Below are positions 1-5,577 of a stretch of 7,317 nucleotides of DNA, piece by piece. The position numbers were made by a program, and so were the translations under genes. The notes under the pieces were generated by a model that saw only the letters and a list, made by a program, of their open reading frames with translations, did not search any database and was not told the DNA's origin. The DNA is taken from positions 1 to 7,317 of the forward strand of contig JBDRGC010000074.1 in NCBI GenBank assembly GCA_043818215.1, in the 5' to 3' direction. The stretch comes from JBDRGC01 sp043818215. GTDB lineage: Bacteria; Chloroflexota; Anaerolineae; Anaerolineales; UBA11858. Within the stretch, counting starts at the first letter, position 1, and each line of letters begins with the position of its first letter.

Positions 1-269
1 GGCTCTCTGGGATTTGCCGTGACTCCGTACACGGATTTCACGGATTTCACGGAGTCTCACGGATAAAACGATAAAAAATCCGTGTTTATCCGTGGAATCC
101 GTGTCCAAAAAGTTTTAACCACGGCGATTCCCAAAGACCCACATATAATAGACGTCCAGAAAAAGGTTTTTGCTCAACGTGTCAGCGGTAAAACCGCATC
201 GTACCCTATGACGCACTCAACCCCCGCAACATGATGACCGTAGGGTCTGGACTGGTCCCCACTGTTTCG
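1..269. other. Gene-free left flank downstream of korB
   Basis: No credible coding region lies here. The only sizeable plus-strand reading frame begins at 231 and runs into the antisense of korB. The stretch holds the CACGGA inverted-repeat array (21-104), a small perfect hairpin GCGGT-AAA-ACCGC (185-197) with no T-tract on either side, and an ACCCTA/TAGGGT inverted pair (203-208 and 241-246). I see no convincing intrinsic terminator for the korB operon, so the 3' end of that transcript is undefined here. A TATAAT at 144-149 on the plus strand has no matching -35 and no gene behind it. Confidence 0.6.
21..104. repeat. CACGGA direct/inverted repeat array
   Basis: CACGGA occurs at 30-35, 39-44, 48-53 and 58-63, the first three at an exact 9-bp period (CACGGATTT). 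Its complement TCCGTG occurs at 79-84, 89-94 and 98-103. The two halves fold onto each other: 58-64 pairs perfectly with 78-84, and 30-46 pairs with 88-104 apart from one G:T. A competing 8-bp perfect pairing exists between GACTCCGT (21-28) and ACGGAGTC (49-56). Similar 'CACGGATTTCACGGA' sequences recur in intergenic DNA of many environmental bacteria, as far as I recall. Neither strand has the T-tract of an intrinsic terminator. It is probably a dispersed intergenic repeat; function unknown. Confidence 0.75.
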
Positions 270-1301
270 TTAAGACATCTGAGCGTTGATATTATCGAGA
301 GATTTAGCACTGGGCCGCAATTTTTCATCGGGCATACGATTGAGGGGGACTTCAGGCATATACCGAATATCGAAGATGGTTTTTTGTCTGGGATTAATAT
401 AAATCAAACCGGTGACTAACTCTTCGTTACGGTTAGCATCTTCCAACATTCGAAGTGCTCCGGCGCGGTCTGAAGGATCGTGATCATGTCCCAATTTCTT
501 GAGCATGATATGCGTCCCATCGTGCAACTCGACTTCCGCAGACTCGCCCTTTTTGTATTTCACTTTTATGGCTTCTGCGGGAGGCACAAAAGAAAGTTCG
601 TGTAATGCCACCTCATGGCTTTTGCCCCAGGCATAAGAATGTTGAGAATCATCTGTATTGTTGAAAGTTACACAAGGGCTGATAACGTCGATCACTGCGG
701 TACCGCGATGGCCCAACGCAGCCTTGAATAAGTCCCTTAGTTGCTTGGGGTCCCCAGAAAACCCACGGGCCACAAAAGACGCCCGGCCAACGAGGGCCTC
801 CCAGACGATATCTATGGGCATATACATATTCTGCCCCTGCTTTTTGAGTGCTAAACCTTCCTCAGCCGTAGCAGACATTTGTCCTTTGGTGAGGCCATAA
901 ACGCCATTGTTGGCAACGATATAAACCATTGGCACGTTGCGGCGCATAATATGTTTGAACTGTCCCATTCCAATGCTGGCGGTATCACCATCGCCGCTCA
1001 CGCCAATACCAATCATGGACATATCCGCGAACAAGGCGCCAGTGGCTAATGAAGGCATACGTCCATGCAGGCCGTTGAAACCAAAGGAGCGGCTCATGAA
1101 ATATGTGGGAGCCTTACTCGAGCATCCAATGCCGCTAAATTTGACAACCTTTTCAGGGGGGATATTCAACTCATAACAGGCTGCTATCATCTGGCTGACG
1201 ATGGCATTATGCCCGCATCCGCGGCATAGTGTGGAGGGCGCGCCGCGGTAATCTTTTCTTGATAAACCAATCTCGTTTAGTTTGTCTTTCTTTGCAGCCA
1301 T
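270..1301 (-). CDS. korB: 2-oxoacid:ferredoxin oxidoreductase, beta subunit (TPP and Fe4S4 binding)
   Basis: Catalytic subunit that binds thiamine pyrophosphate and one Fe4S4 cluster. With KorA it converts a 2-oxoacid plus CoA to acyl-CoA, CO2 and reduced ferredoxin in the cytoplasm. The protein has 343 residues, normal for the family. The four conserved cluster cysteines are visible: C26 and C29 in LCRGCGH, C60 in GIGCSS, and C210 in SPCVTF. The TPP/Mg site is GDGD (103-106) through ANNGVYGLTKGQ (130-141). The start is ATG at 1301 with GAGGA at 1311-1315, a 9-nt spacing; the stop is TAA. It lies 29 nt downstream of korA and is the last gene of the run. Substrate (2-oxoglutarate, pyruvate or branched-chain oxoacid) cannot be fixed from sequence; the overall form resembles KorB/VorB-type proteins. 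Confidence 0.93.
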   Translation of the reverse strand: MAAKKDKLNEIGLSRKDYRGAPSTLCRGCGHNAIVSQMIAACYELNIPPEKVVKFSGIGCSSKAPTYFMSRSFGFNGLHGRMPSLATGALFADMSMIGIGVSGDGDTASIGMGQFKHIMRRNVPMVYIVANNGVYGLTKGQMSATAEEGLALKKQGQNMYMPIDIVWEALVGRASFVARGFSGDPKQLRDLFKAALGHRGTAVIDVISPCVTFNNTDDSQHSYAWGKSHEVALHELSFVPPAEAIKVKYKKGESAEVELHDGTHIMLKKLGHDHDPSDRAGALRMLEDANRNEELVTGLIYINPRQKTIFDIRYMPEVPLNRMPDEKLRPSAKSLDNINAQMS

Positions 1302-1310
1302 TTTTATATT

Positions 1311-1315
1311 TCCTC
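1311..1315 (-). promoter_or_regulatory. korB ribosome binding site
   Basis: GAGGA on the minus strand, 9 nt before the korB ATG. It supports independent initiation of korB even though the gene follows korA by only 29 nt. Confidence 0.7.
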
Positions 1316-1330
1316 GTATCGCCTAGAAAT

Positions 1331-3250
1331 TTAGGGGATGCCCCCCGACCCCCAATTCTGGGGGAGAGGGCTCCCCCAGATTTGGGGGTCGGCAGGCGTT
1401 ATCTCTATTGATTCAGATGATAGTTCCTTGTCCAGAATGGCATCTTTGACCCAAGCAGCCGTCAAGTGCAAGCCAGTGTTATATGTCAACGAAATTAGTT
1501 TTGTGGCCTGATCCAGCATATCCAACGCGATGATCTGATGTATTTGTCCATCACGGTTCATCTCGACAATATAAACACGCTCATGTGTTCGGATGAAATC
1601 CATCACCTCGTCATTGATGGGCAAAGCTCGCAAGCGCAGATAATCGACCGGCACACCCTCTGCGTCCAAATGATCACAGGCCTCGCTAACAGCAGCGTCT
1701 GTGGATCCAGAAGCGATAACCCCGATCTTTGCGCCATCTCTAGTGTAGATTTCCGGCTTTGGGAGCATGTTACGGGTCAATTCGAATTTTCTGCTGAGCC
1801 GCTCGAGATTATTTGCCCAGACATTAGGATCTTCGCTGTAATTACCATAATCGTCGTGGCCTGTACCGCGCGTAAAGTACGCGGCTTTAGGATGCTGGTT
1901 CCCCGGGACAGTCCTGTAAGTGATTCCGTCGCCGTCTTTATCGATGTACCGCCCCCAATCCCAGTCCAGGTTCTCCAGGTCTGCCTCCCAGAGGATTTTG
2001 CCGTGTTCGATAGGCCTATCGGGATATTCGAAAGGAAGGCTCATCCACTGATTCATGCCCATGTCCAAATCGATCAGCACAAACACCGGGGCTTGAATCT
2101 GGGCGGCTAAATCGAGGGATTTCCAACCGAATTCGAAACACTCTGCCATTGATCCGGGGAAGAAGATGGGGTGTTTTGTGTCGCCCTGCCCTAAATAATA
2201 AGTCAGGTTGATATCGCCTTGAGATGTGCGGGTGGGCAAACCGGTGCTTGGCCCCATGCGCTGGACATTCCAAACAACAATGGGAATCTCAGCAAAATAC
2301 GCCAGACCAGCATATTCGCTCATCAAACTAAGCCCAGGGCCAGATGTGGCCGTCGCAGTTCGACAGCCAGCCCAGCCAGCCCCAATAATCATACCAATTG
2401 CTGCCAGTTCGTCTTCTGCCTGAACAACCACATAATTAAATTTTCCAGTTTCAGGGTCTGTTTGCAGTATTGGGCGATACTCTGTAAGTGCCTCAGGTAA
2501 ACCTGTTGCCGGCGTTATTGGATACCAGGCCGTAAATTGCAAGCCGCCGTAAATAGTGCCTAATGCGCCGGCGGTATTGCCATCGGTCATGATACAGCCT
2601 TCGGTTGCATCCATAGGCTCGACGCGATATGGGTCCCGCTTCTCGATATTTTCGGCAGCCCACGCCATAGCTCTTTCGATAACCTTGCAATTCATCTCCA
2701 CGGGTTTCTGCTTTCCCTTGAAATGATGCTCTAAGGCCTGACGAAGTTTCCCCTTATCGATGCCTAATACCTGCGCTAAAACACCTACATAAACCATATT
2801 AGCAATATAGCCGCGCAAGCTGCCAGGAATATCTGCATCTCGGATCAACTGCTTTACCGGCATGGGGTAAACCACAATATCATCACGCGTGATGGTATGT
2901 TCAATATCATCTGCGTAGAAAAATGCGCCACCAGGGGCCAGCGTATTCAAGTCTTTCTCGAAGGAGGCCGGGTTCATGGCAACCACAATCTCGGTGGTTT
3001 CACTCCGAGCCAGATAACCGTCTCTGCTCACCCGGATGGTGTACCATGTCGGCAGCCCTTGAATATTGGAGGGAAAAATATTTTTCCCCGATACAGGGAT
3101 GCCCATTTTGAAGAAGGTGCGCAGCAAAGCCTGGTTCGCGGTTTGGCTGCCCGACCCATTGACTGTTCCAACAGTGATCGAAAAGTCATTCACTATGGGG
3201 TTGGTTATGGGCGGAGTCTGTATACTAACAAGATTTGATTCCGTTGACAT
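1331..3250 (-). CDS. korA: 2-oxoacid:ferredoxin oxidoreductase, fused gamma-alpha subunit
   Basis: Partner of KorB. The chain joins a gamma domain (about residues 22-200, opening with VNGSGSQTANQ) to the alpha domain, which carries the pyrimidine-side TPP region: YPITPATG (243-250), QAEDELAAIG, ATSGPGLSLMSEYAGLA (301-317) and VQRMGPSTGLPT (329-340). A C-terminal domain follows (about 505-600). I start it at the ATG at 3250 (639 aa), where an AGGTGA Shine-Dalgarno overlaps the stop of the preceding gene. The longer frame from 3283 would overlap that gene by 29 nt and adds no conserved sequence. Residues 620-636 are encoded by a palindromic repeat, and about 20 C-terminal residues look non-native. 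A DKDGDG stretch (437-442) lies in the linker after the alpha domain. The gene is the likely translational partner of the M20 gene four bases upstream. Confidence 0.93.
   Translation of the reverse strand: MSTESNLVSIQTPPITNPIVNDFSITVGTVNGSGSQTANQALLRTFFKMGIPVSGKNIFPSNIQGLPTWYTIRVSRDGYLARSETTEIVVAMNPASFEKDLNTLAPGGAFFYADDIEHTITRDDIVVYPMPVKQLIRDADIPGSLRGYIANMVYVGVLAQVLGIDKGKLRQALEHHFKGKQKPVEMNCKVIERAMAWAAENIEKRDPYRVEPMDATEGCIMTDGNTAGALGTIYGGLQFTAWYPITPATGLPEALTEYRPILQTDPETGKFNYVVVQAEDELAAIGMIIGAGWAGCRTATATSGPGLSLMSEYAGLAYFAEIPIVVWNVQRMGPSTGLPTRTSQGDINLTYYLGQGDTKHPIFFPGSMAECFEFGWKSLDLAAQIQAPVFVLIDLDMGMNQWMSLPFEYPDRPIEHGKILWEADLENLDWDWGRYIDKDGDGITYRTVPGNQHPKAAYFTRGTGHDDYGNYSEDPNVWANNLERLSRKFELTRNMLPKPEIYTRDGAKIGVIASGSTDAAVSEACDHLDAEGVPVDYLRLRALPINDEVMDFIRTHERVYIVEMNRDGQIHQIIALDMLDQATKLISLTYNTGLHLTAAWVKDAILDKELSSESIEITPADPQIWGSPLPQNWGSGGIP
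1345..1392. repeat. Near-perfect 22-bp-arm palindrome inside the 3' end of korA
   Basis: The left arm (1345-1366) and right arm (1371-1392) are reverse complements at 21 of 22 positions, separated by the 4-nt loop AGGG. Each arm is itself an imperfect palindrome of the form CCCCCA-nnnn-TGGGGG. A further GGGG-ATG-CCCC mini-hairpin abuts it at 1334-1344. The element encodes korA residues 620-636, with the related peptides QIWGS and QNWGS. In the minus-strand mRNA it would form a very stable hairpin ending 43 nt before the korB ATG. It looks like a REP- or MITE-type palindrome landed in the gene end; a processing or attenuation role between korA and korB is possible. Confidence 0.85.
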
Positions 3251-3254
3251 TATT

Positions 3255-3260
3255 TCACCT
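3255..3260 (-). promoter_or_regulatory. korA ribosome binding site overlapping the upstream stop codon
   Basis: AGGTGA on the minus strand contains the TGA stop of the M20 gene and sits 4 nt before the chosen korA ATG. This geometry decides the korA start at 3250 and suggests that ribosomes finishing the hydrolase re-initiate on korA. Confidence 0.7.
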
Positions 3261-4433
3261 GGTAGACAAAGTATGAGCGGCAACAGAGGCCATCAAAGCT
3301 GCCGATTTGACCAAAGCTGCCTCATCAAAATCGAAGTGGGGATGGTGGTGCTTGGCATCCAGACCTTTTTCGGAGTTAGCTGACCCCACAAGGACGAAGC
3401 AGCCCGGTATATTACTCATCAAAAATGCCATATCCTCCGATCCCATCGTTGGGGAATTGGTGTCCACGATGCAATCGGGGAAGAGGCTGGTGGTGATTTC
3501 TTGAACGCGCGCGGTAAAATCTGGATCGTTGACCACGGCGGGAGTCAGGTCATTAATCTCGATTTCAGTCTCACACCCCAGCGATTGAGCCACGCCGCTC
3601 ACAATTTCGCGGAAGCGCTTCAATATCAAAGTGCGCACCTCTGGCTCGAAGGTGCGAATAGTGCCTTGAAGTTCGACATCCGGCGGGGTGATATTGAAAG
3701 ATGATCCGCCATGAACGCTGGTCACGCTGACGACTGCGGTTTCCAGTGGGGATATATCGCGAGTAGTGATGCTTTGTAATGTGGTGATGATCTGTGCCGC
3801 GGCGTAAACAGGGTCTATGGTCTGATGCGGGGCTGCACCGTGCCCCCCTTTGCCGGTGATTTGCACGTAAAATGCGTCCCCGGCAGCCATGAACGGGCCG
3901 GGGGTGATTCCGAACCAACCGAGAGGATTCTCGTTCCATACGTGGGTTGCCAGGCAGTAATCTGGCTTTGGGTTTTCCAGCACGCCTTCTGCTACCATCA
4001 GTGCTGCCCCGCCCAACCCTTCTTCAGCAGGCTGGAAAACGAATTTCACGGTGCCAGCTAATTCGTCTCGATGGGCGTGGAGCATACGCGCAACGGTCAG
4101 TCCGACTGCGGTGTGCCCGTCGTGGCCGCAGGCGTGCATCATTCCCGGGGTTCGAGAAGCATACTCGGCTCCTGTCGCTTCTACAATTGGCAGGGCATCC
4201 ATATCAAACCGCAGGAGAATTACCGGCCCGGGGCGTGCGCCCTCCAACAAGGCCACTACTCCGGTTTTGGCAACACCGGTGCGGACATCCAGCCCCAGGG
4301 CTTCTAATTCGCGCCCCACAATCCCTGCGGTGCGCACCTCCTGGAAACCCAATTCGGGGTACTGATGAAAGTCGCGGCGCATGGTTCGAGTATATTCGAA
4401 CAGCTCTTGTGCATCAGCCAGATAATCAGACAT
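3255..4433 (-). CDS. M20-family metallo-amidohydrolase (N-acyl amino acid / peptide hydrolase)
   Basis: Zinc- or manganese-dependent amidohydrolase of the M20D type (hippurate hydrolase, IAA-amino acid hydrolase, N-acetyldiaminopimelate deacetylase relatives). It cleaves the amide bond of an N-acylated amino acid or similar small substrate and is cytoplasmic, with no signal peptide. The 392-residue length is typical. Visible motifs are RFDMDALP (75-82), metal-site MHACGHDGH (99-107; C102, H104), QPAEEG with E137/E138 (134-139), H164 in ATHVW, lid-domain GKGGHGAAPH (194-203), MGSEDM (330-335) and the C-terminal HHHPHFDFDE with its metal-site histidine (362-371). The start ATG at 4433 has GAGGA at 4438-4442. 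The gene sits 20 nt after ricT and 4 nt before korA. This suggests that the released amino acid could, after deamination, feed the oxidoreductase; that is inference. Confidence 0.9.
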   Translation of the reverse strand: MSDYLADAQELFEYTRTMRRDFHQYPELGFQEVRTAGIVGRELEALGLDVRTGVAKTGVVALLEGARPGPVILLRFDMDALPIVEATGAEYASRTPGMMHACGHDGHTAVGLTVARMLHAHRDELAGTVKFVFQPAEEGLGGAALMVAEGVLENPKPDYCLATHVWNENPLGWFGITPGPFMAAGDAFYVQITGKGGHGAAPHQTIDPVYAAAQIITTLQSITTRDISPLETAVVSVTSVHGGSSFNITPPDVELQGTIRTFEPEVRTLILKRFREIVSGVAQSLGCETEIEINDLTPAVVNDPDFTARVQEITTSLFPDCIVDTNSPTMGSEDMAFLMSNIPGCFVLVGSANSEKGLDAKHHHPHFDFDEAALVKSAALMASVAAHTLSTR

Positions 4434-4453
4434 TATTTCCTCTTTCTTCTTCT

Positions 4454-5356
4454 CTATGTTCTTTTTCTACTGCGACTGCTTCTTCCTCTTTTCGACTCAG
4501 GGCGAGGCTCTTGCGGTTTTGGCAGCGGCGATTGTGGGGTACCCACAGATTTAAGTTCTTCTAATGAGAATTCGTTTACCCCATGTTCTCCCACCCGCAC
4601 CAACACAGTTTGCTTGAGCGGGTTAACACTCACAACTCTCCCTTCACCAAGTGGCGTCTGGATTAGTTTCTTCTCTCTAGGAAGCAACTTACGGGCTTCG
4701 ACGTACTGGTCATACTCATAAACCAGACAACAGCGCAAACGGCCGCATATACCAGTGATCTCTGGTGGAGCAAGAGAAATCTTCTGTGCCTTTGCCATGC
4801 GAATAGAGATGGGGCTGAATTCCGTCAGGAACCTGGAACAGCAGCGGTTCTCTATCCCGCAAGCACCCATACCACCAATGCGTTTGGCGATATCTCGCGG
4901 GCCAATTCTGTGCATGTTCACTTGAGTGTTCAGATACAGACCTTGCATGGCATCACACAAGCCACTCAAATCTACATTCTTATCCCCTTCGCTGCCGTAC
5001 AATAAAGTCAGTTGCTCGCCATCGAAGGTGTACTCTGCTGAGATGATCTTCACACCCCCGATTTCGAGTTCTGCCAGTGCGGCTCTGCACGCGTCGATAG
5101 CCTCGGCTTCTTTGCTTTGCCATACCTGCCGCAATACAAGATCGCGCGGAGTAGCTTTGCGCAAAATTGGTTTCCAGGAGCCATCCCGCGGACGGGGGGG
5201 CTTTTCAACAAGTTGGATCACCTCCCCCAATTGCTGTCCCCGACTGGTTTCAACTACCACGAAATCGCCCGCTTTGATCTCAGGGCATTTTGCAGCATTG
5301 AAATGATAAACCTTGCCTGTCTTTTGAAATTGGATACCAACAACGAAGGGTTTCAT
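4454..5356 (-). CDS. ricT: PSP1-domain protein, RicT/YaaT family
   Basis: Homologue of Bacillus subtilis RicT (YaaT), a member of the Fe-S containing Ric complex that stimulates RNase Y-dependent mRNA maturation; its role outside Firmicutes is less clear. The chosen protein has 300 residues. The conserved core is GGMGACGIENRCCSRFL (161-177), FSPISIRMAKAQ (180-191) and ITGICGRLRCCLVYEYDQY (200-218). The cysteines C166, C172, C173, C204, C209 and C210 are candidate Fe-S ligands. The tail (about 272-300) is Pro/Lys/Arg-rich and probably disordered. I start at the ATG at 5356 (MKPFVVGIQF). The open frame continues upstream to 5551, but those 65 codons are translated heptamer repeats (repeating LHPPPST), not protein. 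No Shine-Dalgarno precedes the ATG; a TAGAAT box ends 8 nt upstream, suggesting a leaderless start. Confidence 0.9.
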   Translation of the reverse strand: MKPFVVGIQFQKTGKVYHFNAAKCPEIKAGDFVVVETSRGQQLGEVIQLVEKPPRPRDGSWKPILRKATPRDLVLRQVWQSKEAEAIDACRAALAELEIGGVKIISAEYTFDGEQLTLLYGSEGDKNVDLSGLCDAMQGLYLNTQVNMHRIGPRDIAKRIGGMGACGIENRCCSRFLTEFSPISIRMAKAQKISLAPPEITGICGRLRCCLVYEYDQYVEARKLLPREKKLIQTPLGEGRVVSVNPLKQTVLVRVGEHGVNEFSLEELKSVGTPQSPLPKPQEPRPESKRGRSSRSRKRT

Positions 5357-5363
5357 AGGAGTG

Positions 5364-5369
5364 ATTCTA
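5364..5369 (-). promoter_or_regulatory. Candidate -10 box of ricT (leaderless promoter)
   Basis: TAGAAT on the minus strand with 7 nt between it and the ricT ATG, so transcription would begin at or within a base or two of the start codon. No good -35 is visible at 16-18 bp (CTGTTT at best). The call rests on the missing Shine-Dalgarno and on the same spacing seen at ftsY. Confidence 0.4.
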
Positions 5370-5391
5370 CCGCAAATTACAGGAGAAAACA

Positions 5392-5489
5392 GAGGTTGGA
5401 GGTTGGAGGTTGGAGGTTGGAGGGCGGAGGTTGGAGGGTGGAGGGTGGAGGGCGGAGGGTGGAGGGTGGAGGGTGGAGGGTGGAGGGAG
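5392..5489. repeat. 14-copy 7-bp tandem repeat, GAGGKYG (G-rich on plus strand)
   Basis: Fourteen contiguous heptamers run in exact register. The first four and the sixth (at 5427) read GAGGTTG, most of the later ones GAGGGTG, with GAGGGCG at 5420 and 5448 and GAGGGAG last. From 5434 to 5487 every unit carries GGG with 4-nt spacers, which satisfies the G-quadruplex consensus several times over. The minus (transcribed) sense reads as CCTCCAC/CCTCCAA units. The array lies between mrp and ricT and is slippage-prone, so copy number may vary between strains. Confidence 0.92.
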
Positions 5490-5502
5490 GAGCGGTCGTT
5501 CT

Positions 5503-5558
5503 TCGCCATCGGCCATCCGCCATCGGCCATCCGCCATTCGTCATCCGCCATTCGCCAT
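5503..5558. repeat. 8-copy 7-bp tandem repeat, YSGYCAT
   Basis: Eight contiguous heptamers (TCGCCAT, CGGCCAT, CCGCCAT and variants) lie 13 bp from the G-rich array and share its 7-bp period but not its sequence. On the minus strand each unit contains ATG (ATGGCGA, ATGGCGG, ATGGCCG). Because 7 is not a multiple of 3, these ATGs fall in all three frames. They generate the spurious upstream starts for ricT. The two arrays side by side resemble the heptameric short tandem repeats described in cyanobacteria and, in my recollection, other environmental bacteria. Confidence 0.9.
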
Positions 5559-5577
5559 TGCTGATAATGCTTGAATT

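Larger units (their letters stand above)
5357..5577. other. mrp-ricT intergenic region
   Basis: These 221 nt are filled mainly by the two heptamer arrays. There is no hairpin with a T-tract behind the mrp stop codon (TAG, 5578-5580), so read-through from mrp into ricT is possible. A candidate ricT promoter sits at the left end (5364-5369). Nothing coding is credible here. Confidence 0.6.

Noticed and set aside
144..149. Plus-strand TATAAT as a promoter
   Set aside because: There is no -35 at a proper distance, no extended -10, and no gene downstream except the antisense of korB.
185..197. GCGGT-AAA-ACCGC hairpin as the korB terminator
   Set aside because: The stem is only 5 bp and no T-tract follows on either strand.
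1925..1942. DKDGDG in KorA as an EF-hand calcium site
   Set aside because: It is a single short loop without flanking helices, and a similar DGDG stretch is, as I recall, common in this KorA subfamily.
3947..4564. 205-codon plus-strand open frame, and the 190-codon frame at 1538-2110
   Set aside because: Both are antisense shadows of the M20 gene and korA, which carry complete conserved motifs.
5392..5558. CRISPR array
   Set aside because: Units are contiguous 7-mers with no spacers, and there are no cas genes.
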